A program made the translations under genes and the position numbers. 64,000 bases of DNA, taken from CALOFP01 sp942492635 (GTDB lineage: Bacteria > UBP6 > UBA1177 > CALOFP01). Every line of letters begins with the position of its first letter. Position 1 is the stretch's first letter. The notes beneath the pieces were generated by a model. It was not told the origin of the DNA. It was given only the letters and a program-made list of their open reading frames with translations, and searched no databases. The stretch lies in contig CALOFP010000002.1 in the NCBI GenBank assembly GCA_942492635.1, positions 806,001 to 870,000 on the forward strand, in the 5' to 3' direction. Below, in pieces: positions 42,940 through 51,997 of this stretch.

Positions 42940-43680
42940 ATGGAAGATAAAAATTCTATCGAGAATCTTCAGAAAAGGCTTGAAGAGCTGGAAAAAAGGG
43001 TGGGACATACAAGGGAAATTGAGGAAAAACTCAATGAGAGAGAGGAGAGTTTCGATTCCCTTATCCATAACATTCCGGGGATTGTCTATCGCTGTGAATG
43101 CGAAAAGGATTGGAAGATGTCTTTTATCAGCGATTCTATAGAGGAATTTACCGGATACCCCGCCTCGGATTTTATTGATGAAAAGGTGAGAAAGTTCTCA
43201 AGCATTATTTATCCCGATGACAGGGCGATGGTGGAAGAGATAATTTTTCATGCTGTCGAAAAGAGGGAATCTTACACTGTGGAATATCGAATTGTCGATA
43301 AAAATGGTCGAATACACTGGGTTTATGAGAGGGGGCGTGGTATTTTCAAGAACGGAGGCAAGGCTCAGTGGCTTGATGGAGCTATCTTTGATATCACCGA
43401 TAAGAAAAATAGTGAAGAGGAAAAGGATCAGCTTCTTCATGAATTGAAGGAGGCCCTTGACAAGATAAATACTCTCAGTGGAATGCTTCCCATATGTGCT
43501 AAATGCAGCAAGGTTCGTGACGAAAAAGGCAGCTGGAGTGATATAGAACATTTTGTCGAAGAACACTCGCTTGCACATTTCAGCCACAGTTTGTGTCCCG
43601 ACTGTGTGGAAAAACTTTACGGAAAGAAAGAGTGGTTCAAGAAAAGAATGTCAGAAAAGGATGAGCATAAGGATGAGTAG
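42940..43680 (+). CDS. PAS-domain sensor protein with C-terminal Cys-motif tail
   Basis: 246 residues: an N-terminal coiled coil (~5-40), one PAS domain of PAS_3/PAC type (~42-165: IPGIVYRCECEKDWKMSFIS, YTVEYRIVDKNGRIHWVYERG, AIFDITDKK), another short coiled coil, then ~60 residues with LSGMLPICAKCSKVRDEKGSW and HSLCPDCVEKLYG. This Cys-containing tail is common at the ends of PAS sensor proteins and response regulators in anaerobes. There is no kinase or output domain, so it must act through a partner. ATG 42940 follows GGAGAG. Signal unknown. Confidence 0.8.
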   Translation: MEDKNSIENLQKRLEELEKRVGHTREIEEKLNEREESFDSLIHNIPGIVYRCECEKDWKMSFISDSIEEFTGYPASDFIDEKVRKFSSIIYPDDRAMVEEIIFHAVEKRESYTVEYRIVDKNGRIHWVYERGRGIFKNGGKAQWLDGAIFDITDKKNSEEEKDQLLHELKEALDKINTLSGMLPICAKCSKVRDEKGSWSDIEHFVEEHSLAHFSHSLCPDCVEKLYGKKEWFKKRMSEKDEHKDE

Positions 43681-43810
43681 TAAAAGGATTTCTCAGAATT
43701 AATAGAGAAATGGAAATGATATCTTAATTCCTCGGCTGGAATTTGCATTGAAAACAAGTTTCCTTCAATTTATTAACAGGTTATCAGTTGAAGAAAACCA
43801 ATATAAATTT

Positions 43811-45190
43811 TTATGATGATAGAGAGTGCAGTAGAGATGATGAATCGAAAATTTCGGAGAGCTGTGTTCGAAGTGCCTGGGCTTTTTCCTTTGTCGAAAC
43901 ATACTCGTCTTTGAGATTTTCCATTTTTACTAGAGCTTTTTCGTATTCTTCACGGATTGTCATCATTCCCTTATCTACAACTCTTTCGTAATCGGCTCGA
44001 AGTGCCGCAACACTATTGTCCATGGATTCTGCATACTCATCTCTGAGAATTCGAAGTTTCTCTAGAGCTTTTTCATACTCTTCACGTATCGATCCTGTAG
44101 CTTGTCTCGCCGTAGCCAGATACTCTTCCTTCAGCGAAGAGACAAGTTGCTTCACTGTCACGATTTCTGAAATTTTCGGAGCGTTGGATCCGGCAAACGC
44201 AAAACCTTTGTCCAGAATCCCCTTTCTTGCGTTATCGAGCGCCATGGAAATGCAGTAGTGGGCATTTTTTGCGTCGCAACTCTGGAGACAGCGCCACGGG
44301 CATTTGAAAAGTTTCTTGACTCCCTTGTCGATATCCTCAAGAAAACTGTTTTTAATGGCCCTTCCGGGAAGTCCGACGGGACTCTTTATCAATGTTATAT
44401 CTTCCTCCCTGCAGCTGACGTAGGCCTCTTTGAAACGGTGATCGGCATCACACTCCTCGGTAGCGACAAAACGGGTTCCCATCTGAACTCCCTTTGCTCC
44501 CATTTTCAAGAATGTGTAGATATCCTCTCCGTTGAAAACGCCTCCTGCTGCAATAACAGGAAGAGATCTGTCAAATTTTTCCTCAAAAACTTTCAGTGCG
44601 GAGATAACTTCCGGCACAATCTTCTCGAGCGAGTAATCGGGATCGTTTATCTGTTCAACCTTGAATCCGAGATGACCCCCAGCTTTCGGGCCCTCGACAA
44701 TTACTCCGTCAGGAATATCTTTGTACTTTTTTTGCCATGATTTGAAGATGAGGTTTGCGGCACGTGCGGAACTTACAATCGGAAGAACTTTTATGTTTGC
44801 CTTTCTCAATTCCTCCACAGGAATTCCCTTTATCGGAAGTCCAGCGCCGAGAATTACAATATCGACCTTCTCTTCGATTGAAACCGAGAGAAAATCGTTG
44901 AAATCATCTGTTGCAACCATAATGTTAACGCCGACAGGACCGAAAGTGGCGGTTCTGGCCTTTCGAATCTCTTTTCTCAGCGCTCGAAGATTTGCCTCCT
45001 TTCCGTTTTTTTCGTAATCCGGCTCCAGCATTCCGATGGCGTTTGCCGCGATGACACCGAGGCAACCCTCATTTGAAGATGCGGATGCAAGCCCGGAAAG
45101 CGAAATACCGACACCCATGCCGCCCTGAATGATGGGAACCTCAACCGTGAGGTTTCCGATTTTTAGCCTGGGAATCTTTGTAAAGATCAT
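43811..45190 (-). CDS. Nitronate monooxygenase-like flavoenzyme with C-terminal helical repeats
   Basis: 459 residues. The first ~350 form an FMN-binding TIM barrel of the nitronate monooxygenase/FabK type: VPIIQGGMGVGISLSGLASA, VGVNIMVATDD, VIVEGPKAGGHLGF, VIAAGGVFNGEDI and GAKGVQMGTRFVATEECDA. A Cys-rich segment (KCPWRCLQSCDAKNAHYC) follows, and then an unusual ~95-residue helical tail in which IREEYEKAL-K occurs twice, 44 residues apart, interleaved with LRDEY/LKDEY and LRADYE. AGGAGG precedes ATG 45190. Substrate not determined; the tail may drive oligomerisation. Confidence 0.85.
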   Translation of the reverse strand: MIFTKIPRLKIGNLTVEVPIIQGGMGVGISLSGLASASSNEGCLGVIAANAIGMLEPDYEKNGKEANLRALRKEIRKARTATFGPVGVNIMVATDDFNDFLSVSIEEKVDIVILGAGLPIKGIPVEELRKANIKVLPIVSSARAANLIFKSWQKKYKDIPDGVIVEGPKAGGHLGFKVEQINDPDYSLEKIVPEVISALKVFEEKFDRSLPVIAAGGVFNGEDIYTFLKMGAKGVQMGTRFVATEECDADHRFKEAYVSCREEDITLIKSPVGLPGRAIKNSFLEDIDKGVKKLFKCPWRCLQSCDAKNAHYCISMALDNARKGILDKGFAFAGSNAPKISEIVTVKQLVSSLKEEYLATARQATGSIREEYEKALEKLRILRDEYAESMDNSVAALRADYERVVDKGMMTIREEYEKALVKMENLKDEYVSTKEKAQALRTQLSEIFDSSSLLHSLSS

Positions 45191-45508
45191 GACAACCTCC
45201 TGAAAAACAGATTATCGTCCCGCAGGTTCAAAAAGAACTTGAACGGAAAACAATTGGCAAAAAACCTGCAAAAATAATAACATAGTAAAGATGTCGGCAG
45301 CCTTTGCCGATCCCTCTTTCCCGGAAGCATACTCTAATCGTTTTCTAAATTCAAATTTTTAAATATCTGAGGCTGGAAATCTAAAGTGAAACAATATGGC
45401 AGCGTTGGTCGACCGGGGGTTCATGCTAGGAGTGATGGTGGCTATAATCCCAATAATTACAGGAGATCTATGGCCTAAAGGCCCCATATTTTATAGGACT
45501 TGTACGTC
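45191..45508. other. Intergenic region, 318 bases
   Basis: Contains hairpins GTTCAA/TTGAAC (45226-45244) and ATAGGAC/GTCCTAT (45493-45512), and a GGCC-TAAA-GGCC palindrome near 45473-45484. The last two lie at the end of the leftward efflux operon and may act as weak terminators; no T-run follows. Confidence 0.4.
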
Positions 45509-46924
45509 CTATCCCTCCCAGTTTCCGCCGAGTGTCCTGTGAAGTTCCACTCTGGAGAAAATGAGGAACTTTTTTGCATCAAGCAGCTGGTTTTCTGCTT
45601 TCAGCAGATTTGTGTCTGCCTGTAGCAGCATTTCAAACGGTATTATGCCGTTTCTGTATCTCTCTTCTGTCTCTTTTCGGCTTTTTCGGGAGTTTTTAAT
45701 GTTTTCCTCCGCAAGTCCGTACTGTTCTTCCGCCGTTTTCAGTTTTATCAGCGCGTCCTCAACTTCTCTAAATGCTTCAAGTACCGTCTTTTTGTAGTTA
45801 AGAACTGCACTTTCATAGATCTCCTTTCTCTGGTCTATCGCCGCCAGCTTCGATCCTCCTGCAAAGATTGTCTGGCTCGCGTCGATGTTGATTGCCGAGG
45901 TGAGATGGTCCTTTGTGAAGAGTTTCTCGATGTTCGACAGGTTCAGATATCCGAGGGTGCCGGTCAGGGAAATCGAGGGGAAGAGATCCGCTCTTGCCGC
46001 GCCTATCATGTAGCGGGCCGACTCCATTTTCTTTTCCGACGCTACGATATCGCTCCTGTTTTTAAGGAGATCAGAAGGAATTCCGGCGGGGACCCTTTTC
46101 AACTCCTGTAGAATTTCACCGGCCTCATCATCCATGATAATATCTTTCGGATATTCACCTATTATTACGGCAAGTTGATGATTCTTAAGGGCTGTTTCCT
46201 GTTTCTGCGCTTCCAGCCGGGACTTCAGTCCGTTCAGCTGAATTGAGAATGTGTCCACATTAACCGCCGATCCAATTCCGTTTTCGTATCGCTGCTTTTT
46301 GAGCTCAAGCTGATTTTGAATAAGGTTGATATTTCTTTCGGTAATTTCAGCCGATTTTTTCAGCGCCATGATGTCGTAGTAGATCGTCGCGGTTGTTGCG
46401 ATTATCCGCAGATAGACGGTTCTCAGATCCGCTTTTGATGCCAGAAGTTCATTCAATGATGACTCTTCAATGCTTTTCCATTTTCCCCACACGTCGATTT
46501 CGAATCTCAATCCCGCGCGAAGAGTGTAGGCATTCGACGTTTTCGGTTTTGTGGTCTGGCTCATCGTAGCCGGATCGAAAGAGGGAACCGGTGCCCTGCT
46601 TCTTCCGTATCCCGCTCCGGCGTTAACTGTCGGATAGCGATTTCCACGGCTTATGTCGAACTGGCTCTCCAGTTGCCTAACCCTGCTCATGGCAAGGAGA
46701 ACATCCAGGTTTTTATCAACTGCAAGATCGATAAGTCTGTTCAAAGTTTCGTCGTTGAAACTTTTCCACCATTTCGCTTCGGAAACCTGCTTCTTCTCTA
46801 CCTTTGCCGACATGTTTTCAAATCTGCCGGGGATCTTGTAACTGTGCTTGACTTCCTTTTTTCCCGGAGCCATGCTGCAGGATATGAGGAAAATGGAGAC
46901 AGCAGCCGTGATTATCCTCTTCAT
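45509..46924 (-). CDS. TolC/NodT-family outer-membrane efflux lipoprotein
   Basis: 471 residues with a lipobox LISC near residue 16. Two TolC-like halves are visible: WWKSFNDETLNRLIDLAVDKNLDVLLAMSRVRQLE with YPTVNAGAGYG, and a second with LIQNQLELKKQRYENGIGSAVNV and, later, YRNGIIPFEMLLQADTNLLKAENQLLDA. It forms the outer-membrane exit duct for the adjacent RND pump. Its start overlaps the pump stop as ATGA. Confidence 0.93.
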   Translation of the reverse strand: MKRIITAAVSIFLISCSMAPGKKEVKHSYKIPGRFENMSAKVEKKQVSEAKWWKSFNDETLNRLIDLAVDKNLDVLLAMSRVRQLESQFDISRGNRYPTVNAGAGYGRSRAPVPSFDPATMSQTTKPKTSNAYTLRAGLRFEIDVWGKWKSIEESSLNELLASKADLRTVYLRIIATTATIYYDIMALKKSAEITERNINLIQNQLELKKQRYENGIGSAVNVDTFSIQLNGLKSRLEAQKQETALKNHQLAVIIGEYPKDIIMDDEAGEILQELKRVPAGIPSDLLKNRSDIVASEKKMESARYMIGAARADLFPSISLTGTLGYLNLSNIEKLFTKDHLTSAINIDASQTIFAGGSKLAAIDQRKEIYESAVLNYKKTVLEAFREVEDALIKLKTAEEQYGLAEENIKNSRKSRKETEERYRNGIIPFEMLLQADTNLLKAENQLLDAKKFLIFSRVELHRTLGGNWEG

Positions 46925-49900
46925 ATTTTACCTCCGTTCTTCAAATCCTCGATCATGAGAATACCTGAGGGAATGAGCACAAGGGTTATTGCCGTCGCGA
47001 AAACAACACCGAATCCGAGACTTATCGCCATGGGAATCAGAATTTTTGCCTGGATGGAACGTTCGAAAATCATCGGCAGAAGCCCTAAAAATGTTGTCAC
47101 TGAGGTGAGCATGATGGGACGGAATCTTAGCCTTGAGGCCTGCAGGACAGCGTTGAAGAAAGTTTCACCCTTTTCCCTGTGGAGCTGGTTGGCAAGATCC
47201 ACAAGAACCAGCGAGTCGTTGACAACAACTCCTGAGAGCGCCACAATTCCCATGAGACTCATCATTGTGAGAGGCCACCCCAGCATCATATGTGCTAGGG
47301 TGGCTCCAACTATGCCGAAGGGAATTGCCGACATGATTACAAGAGGCTGGCTGTAGGATTTGAAAGGAATGGCGAGAAGCATGTAGATGACAAAGAGAAT
47401 GACCATGAAGCCGGTTCCCAGACTTTTCAGTCCTTTTTTCCGCTCCTTGGCTTTTCCCTGCTCTCGGTAGGTTAGATGTCTGTACTTCGTCTTGAGATCC
47501 TTATCGATCAAGCTTTTCAGTGCCCTGTTCACGTCATCTCCGCTGGTAACCGTTTCATCAACCTTTGCCATAACCTGGATCACCCGAAGTCTGTTCGATC
47601 TCGTTATTGTGGCATATCCCCTTCCGAGTTCTACATTTGCGACTACGCTGAAGGGGATTTCTCCGCCGGCCGGAGTTCTTATCATCATATTTTCAATATC
47701 GGAGAGCTTCCTTCTCTCCTTTTCAAGATAGCGAACCATTACCTTTACTTCGTCGCGCCCCCGTTGGATTCGTAAACTCTCATCTCCGTAGAATCCCTGG
47801 CGAACCTGTCTTGCAAGATCAGCTTCGGTCAGCCCGAGAGTTCTAGCTTCATCCTTGAGCCTTATTTTGAGTTCCATTTTTCCGTCGATCGCATCGTCCC
47901 GGATGTCGTAAACTCCGTCGAAGGTGGCCAATTTCTTCTTAACTTCTCCTATGGCAGCCTCAAGTATCTCAGGATCGGGATCGGAAAATTCCAGTTGCAC
48001 CGCATTTCCGGCGGTGATCATTGTTCCCTTGTACTCGAGTGAGTCAGCTCCCGGGATTTCACCTACAAGTTCACGCCATCTCTCGATCATTTTCATCGTG
48101 GAAACATTCCTCTCTTCCGATGAGAGAAGTTCGATGGTGATTTCGGCCTTTGATGAATCCGTTCGGACAGCTCCACCTCCCATTGGGCCGAACCTAAGGG
48201 AGGGCTGCTGACCGATGATGGCGTAGCGATGGAGGAAGAGACGGTCTTTGTATTCGGGAAACTTCTCCTCGAATTCAACTTTCACTTTTTCAGACTGTCG
48301 CTCTATGTGTTCGATTATCTTCCTTGTTTTATCGACAGGCGTTCCCGTAGGCATCTTGAGGAGCACTGTCATCGTATCGCCTTCGACATCGGGCATGAAG
48401 TTGAACTTTATTACTCCTCCGGAGACCATTCCTCCTACAATAAGGAGCATGGCGATTCCGGTAGCTATTACGATGTAACGGTTTTTGAGACTTCGTTCCA
48501 GGAATGGTTCGAATTTGTTTTCCACAAAGTTTTTCAATCGGTTGTCGAACCACCCGCTTACCTTAGCAGAGAAGCGGGTAACGGGATTTTTCGCCTTTTC
48601 ACCGATGAGGGAAAGGTGGGCCGGAAGAATGAATATCGATTCCAGAAGAGAGAATGAGAGAACCCCGATAATGATTATGGGGAGCTGCACGATAATCTTT
48701 CCCATGAAACCTTCGACTCGCAGAAGCGGCAAGAAGGCGGCTACCGTTGTCAGGACAGCAAAGATTACGGGAACAAAAACACCCTTGACGCCACGTCTGG
48801 ATGCGGCCAGGGGTTTCAGCCCGCTCTCCCTTTCGGAAAAGATGTTTTCACCGACGACGATCGCATCGTCAACTACAATACCCAGGACGAGAATAAAGGC
48901 GAAAAGGGAGAAAAGGTTTATGGAGTAACCGTAGAGGTTCATTATGAGAAATCCGCCCATGAAACTGATCACGATTCCCGAGGAGACCCAGAGGGCCAGC
49001 CCGATTTCGAGAAAGAGCGTGAGTGAGATGACGACGAGGATAAATCCCAAAACGGCGTTTCTCACGAGGAGATCTATTCTGGATCTGAGAATCTTGGTCA
49101 TATCGTGCCACGGGATTATGCTGACACCCTCGGGTAGCTCCTCCTTCACCTTTTCGATGTAGCCGTAAACCTTTTCCGCAACGTCGATGGCACCCTCGTT
49201 TCCGACCCGGAAGACGTTGATGAGGGCGGCCGGTTTTCCGTCGAAGTAGGTGAAGAGATCCGTATCCTCGAATCCGTCTATTACTGTTGCTACGTCCTCG
49301 ACTCTCACAGTGTGACCGTTAAAATCGGACAAGAGCACGATCTTCTCATAATCAGCCTTCACCTTCCCCAGAGCCTTGGTGCGGACAAGGATTTCACCTC
49401 CTTCGCTTTTTATCGTTCCGCCCGGAAGATCGAGACTTTCTCTTGTGACAGCCCTGGATATGAGATCGAAAGTGATGCCGTACTCTTTCAGCTTTTCCTC
49501 GCTTACCTCTATGGAAATCTCAAAATTTTTTACACCGGTAAGGTCTACAAGGGAGATGCCGTTCATGGAAGTGAGATCGTTTTTCATCCTGTCAGCCAGT
49601 GATTTCAGAGTCCTCGAATCAACTTGTCCGTAGATTCCCAGCTGGATTACCGAGTGTCTCGAAACGGAGTCGAAGACAACCGGTTTTTCCGCGTTGTCGG
49701 GAAAGGAGGTTATACGGTCCACTTCCCGCCTTATTCTATCGCGAACTTCGCTTACATCCTCACCGAACTTCACTTCTGCATTGACAGTTCCCATTCCCTC
49801 GTTGGCATTGGAGGTGAGGTTGTCTATACCGTCCACTCCGGCAATCGCCTCCTCGATTTTTATTACGATAGCCTCCTCGACCTCTTCCGGCGATGCGCCG

Positions 49901-50058
49901 CGATACTCGACCTGTACCGTTACGAAATCGGTTTCGACTTCCGGAAAAATCTCCTGATTCAGGTTGAGAAGGGAAAACGCTCCGAGAACGATAACGAGAG
50001 CCATTGCGAGATTTGCCGCAACATGGTTTTCGGCCATCCATTCGATAGCACCCCTCAT
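46921..50058 (-). CDS. RND efflux transporter permease (AcrB/MdtB-like)
   Basis: A 1045-residue inner-membrane protein with the duplicated RND layout: a first helix near the N-terminus, a periplasmic porter domain (~35-330), a helix bundle, a second porter domain (~555-870), and a final helix bundle. TM4 holds LGIVVDDAIVVGEN with the paired Asp of the proton relay. TM10 reads GVVVNDSLVLVDLANQL, with Asn-Asp where AcrB has Lys940. MAENHVAANLAMALVIV at the start is typical of the non-AcrB HAE1 group. Substrates unknown. Confidence 0.95.
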   Translation of the reverse strand: MRGAIEWMAENHVAANLAMALVIVLGAFSLLNLNQEIFPEVETDFVTVQVEYRGASPEEVEEAIVIKIEEAIAGVDGIDNLTSNANEGMGTVNAEVKFGEDVSEVRDRIRREVDRITSFPDNAEKPVVFDSVSRHSVIQLGIYGQVDSRTLKSLADRMKNDLTSMNGISLVDLTGVKNFEISIEVSEEKLKEYGITFDLISRAVTRESLDLPGGTIKSEGGEILVRTKALGKVKADYEKIVLLSDFNGHTVRVEDVATVIDGFEDTDLFTYFDGKPAALINVFRVGNEGAIDVAEKVYGYIEKVKEELPEGVSIIPWHDMTKILRSRIDLLVRNAVLGFILVVISLTLFLEIGLALWVSSGIVISFMGGFLIMNLYGYSINLFSLFAFILVLGIVVDDAIVVGENIFSERESGLKPLAASRRGVKGVFVPVIFAVLTTVAAFLPLLRVEGFMGKIIVQLPIIIIGVLSFSLLESIFILPAHLSLIGEKAKNPVTRFSAKVSGWFDNRLKNFVENKFEPFLERSLKNRYIVIATGIAMLLIVGGMVSGGVIKFNFMPDVEGDTMTVLLKMPTGTPVDKTRKIIEHIERQSEKVKVEFEEKFPEYKDRLFLHRYAIIGQQPSLRFGPMGGGAVRTDSSKAEITIELLSSEERNVSTMKMIERWRELVGEIPGADSLEYKGTMITAGNAVQLEFSDPDPEILEAAIGEVKKKLATFDGVYDIRDDAIDGKMELKIRLKDEARTLGLTEADLARQVRQGFYGDESLRIQRGRDEVKVMVRYLEKERRKLSDIENMMIRTPAGGEIPFSVVANVELGRGYATITRSNRLRVIQVMAKVDETVTSGDDVNRALKSLIDKDLKTKYRHLTYREQGKAKERKKGLKSLGTGFMVILFVIYMLLAIPFKSYSQPLVIMSAIPFGIVGATLAHMMLGWPLTMMSLMGIVALSGVVVNDSLVLVDLANQLHREKGETFFNAVLQASRLRFRPIMLTSVTTFLGLLPMIFERSIQAKILIPMAISLGFGVVFATAITLVLIPSGILMIEDLKNGGKI

Positions 50059-51176
50059 TTTTTCCTCCCCACTTTCAGCTCCATACCTTCAACCGCAACT
50101 TCGAGAGGTGAGATGATTACCTTATCTCCCTTGATTATGCCGTCGATGATAGCCTTTCCATCCTGAAGACGAAGGAGTTTTATGGAATTGACAGAAAGTC
50201 TTTTTTCCTTCATGAGATATATTTTTCCGTCTCTGAGTGCATGGCGCGGAATAACAAACGAATTCTCCAGTTTTCCTCCGGGAACTTCCACAGAGGCGAA
50301 CATGCCGCTTCGGACGGTCGATTCTTTGTCTTCGACTTCAATCACAACCCTGCCCATCCTGCTTCTCTTATCAAGTTCGGCCTCGTCCGTGCGGACAGTC
50401 CCCGTTAGTGCCACCTTCTTTCCGGCCGAGACGAAATTCACCTTTGCGGTGAGCGTTCCCTTTTCTACCTTCTCAAAATCAACCCACTTGAGATCGTCGC
50501 CGGTAAGCGGAATGGAAACCTCATATTTTTTGTTTCCCTGGATTGAAGAGAGAACTGTTCCTGGAGCCACCACCTGGCCCCGGGAAACGTTCCTCTGAAC
50601 CACCCTTCCGCCGAAAGGGGCGCGGATGACGGTTTTATCCAGGCGCAGCTTGGCGCTTTCCAGCTTGGCTTCGGCAGCCTTGAGCGCCGCCTGCTGTAGT
50701 TCCAGCTGGGGCTTCCTGAGCGTCAGTTCGCCTGGAACCGCATCGGGATTTTCCTTGCTGTATCTTTCCCACTCGCTTTTTGCGACCTCGGACTCCATCT
50801 GTTCCCTGCTCAGCTGAACCTGCTGTCTTTTCACCTCCGCTTCCGCGCTTTTTACGGCAAGCTCGTACTCTCTGGGATCGATTCGGAAAAGAGTTTCACC
50901 CTTTTTGAATGTTCCGCCGTTTCTCATGTTTTTTGAAAGGTAGACGATTTTACCTGAAACCTCGGGTTGAAGATTGACTCTGTCGACAGGATAGAGAGTT
51001 CCCGTACCTGTTATTACAACGTCATGATCGGAGGGAACAGCCTCAAGAATTTCAACAACCGGGATTTCCTTCTTTACCGGAGCCTGCGGGGGGGCCGGTC
51101 TCATCTTTCTCAGTATAACGAATACAGCAATACCGAAAACAACAATGAGAATCGGGATAAATCTCTTTTTACGCAT
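50055..51176 (-). CDS. RND efflux periplasmic adaptor (membrane fusion protein)
   Basis: 373 residues: a membrane anchor at ~7-23, a first lipoyl half (LYPVDRVNLQPEVSGKIVYLSKNMRNGGTFKKGETLFRID), a coiled-coil hairpin (~95-170), a second lipoyl half (TVIRAPFGGRVVQRNVSRGQVVAPG), a beta-barrel and a membrane-proximal domain (VIPRHALRDGKIYLM). It links the pump to the TolC-type duct. Overlaps the pump gene by four bases and marR by eight. Confidence 0.94.
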   Translation of the reverse strand: MRKKRFIPILIVVFGIAVFVILRKMRPAPPQAPVKKEIPVVEILEAVPSDHDVVITGTGTLYPVDRVNLQPEVSGKIVYLSKNMRNGGTFKKGETLFRIDPREYELAVKSAEAEVKRQQVQLSREQMESEVAKSEWERYSKENPDAVPGELTLRKPQLELQQAALKAAEAKLESAKLRLDKTVIRAPFGGRVVQRNVSRGQVVAPGTVLSSIQGNKKYEVSIPLTGDDLKWVDFEKVEKGTLTAKVNFVSAGKKVALTGTVRTDEAELDKRSRMGRVVIEVEDKESTVRSGMFASVEVPGGKLENSFVIPRHALRDGKIYLMKEKRLSVNSIKLLRLQDGKAIIDGIIKGDKVIISPLEVAVEGMELKVGRKK

Positions 51177-51630
51177 CTTTTTCTCCTTTCAACCTCATGT
51201 GGTGTCGCTTGGCATTTTCAAGCATTCTGTTCAACATCTTTTTTGTTGTTTCTATCTCCTCCTCGCTGAAACCGTCAGTGAGTACACTGTTCCACTCCTC
51301 CAGGGAGCCGATGACACAACCGACAAGACCTTCTCCCTTTGCTGTCGGATACAGTTTGTAGGCACGAAGGTCGTCCTCACTTTTTACCCTTTCGACCAGA
51401 CCCAGATCAATCACTTTTCTAACCGATCTTGCCGTCGTAGCCTTGTCCTGGACCATAAGCTCGGATATGAGCTGCTGGTTTATTCCACGGTGAAAGTAAG
51501 ACATCAATAGTGTGGGAAAGGAGCCTACAGAAAGACCCATCGGACCAAGTTTTCGGTCGATATGAGCGGCGCTGTGTCTGAAAATTGAGGAAATGTAGTA
51601 GGTTACGTAATCGATTACCGGTACTTTCAT
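51169..51630 (-). CDS. MarR-family transcriptional regulator
   Basis: 153 residues with a winged helix-turn-helix: INQQLISELMVQDKATTARSVRKVIDLGLVERVKSEDDLRAYKLYPTAKG. It heads the operon marR-adaptor-RND-TolC, so it probably represses it and is relieved by a pump substrate. Two in-frame ATGs, 51630 and 51642, each have a GGAG at good distance; the choice is open. Two matched palindromes overlap its promoter. Confidence 0.9.
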   Translation of the reverse strand: MKVPVIDYVTYYISSIFRHSAAHIDRKLGPMGLSVGSFPTLLMSYFHRGINQQLISELMVQDKATTARSVRKVIDLGLVERVKSEDDLRAYKLYPTAKGEGLVGCVIGSLEEWNSVLTDGFSEEEIETTKKMLNRMLENAKRHHMRLKGEKDA

Positions 51631-51813
51631 ATTTTTCTCCATATATGACTCCGTTGAATAAGTCATTGCTCGTTACAAAATCGGTATGATCGGCATAAAA
51701 TCGCTTTAAATTCATCGCAATACCAATGGGTATTACTCAAAATTAAAAACAATTTTCTGCTCGACCCTCCGATTTCTCTCTTTAGCGCGACTTTTTCAAC
51801 TCCGCTGTACATG

Positions 51814-51857
51814 GTTGCGTGTGCAACTATTATAGGTGATAAGGTTGTGATTGCAAC
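51814..51857. promoter_or_regulatory. Two palindromic operators, likely MarR-binding sites
   Basis: GGTTGCGTGTGCAACTA (51813-51829) and GGTTGTGATTGCAACTA (51843-51859) share the pattern GGTTG-N5-TGCAACTA, with centres exactly 30 bases apart (about three helical turns). One covers the -35 of the marR promoter and the other its start site, as expected for autorepression. Confidence 0.7.
51829..51856 (-). promoter_or_regulatory. Promoter of the marR-efflux operon
   Basis: On the minus strand TTGCAA (51856-51851), 16 bases, perfect TATAAT (51834-51829). The start near 51822 falls inside the first palindrome. Confidence 0.65.
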
Positions 51858-51876
51858 TAAATTTTGCCTAAATTTG

Positions 51877-51904
51877 TTGAATAGTTTATTCTTTCACCTA
51901 TACT
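51877..51904 (+). promoter_or_regulatory. Promoter of cysE-cysK
   Basis: TTGAAT (51877-51882), 16 bases, TATACT (51899-51904). The transcript would have a leader of about 87 bases before ATG 51998. The remaining sequence between marR and cysE (51643-51997) shows no other feature. Confidence 0.5.
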
Positions 51905-51997
51905 TGGCATCGTTTGGTAACGAATTTTGATTAAAAAAGGGTCTGTTTGGTCCGATTTTCAGTGATAGGATCGAATATTGAGCAAGAGGGGGTGGTT

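Noticed and set aside
43690..43716. Hairpin ATTTCTC/GAGAAAT between convergent genes as a terminator
   Set aside because: AT-rich stem with a ten-base loop and no T-run on either strand; too weak to call.
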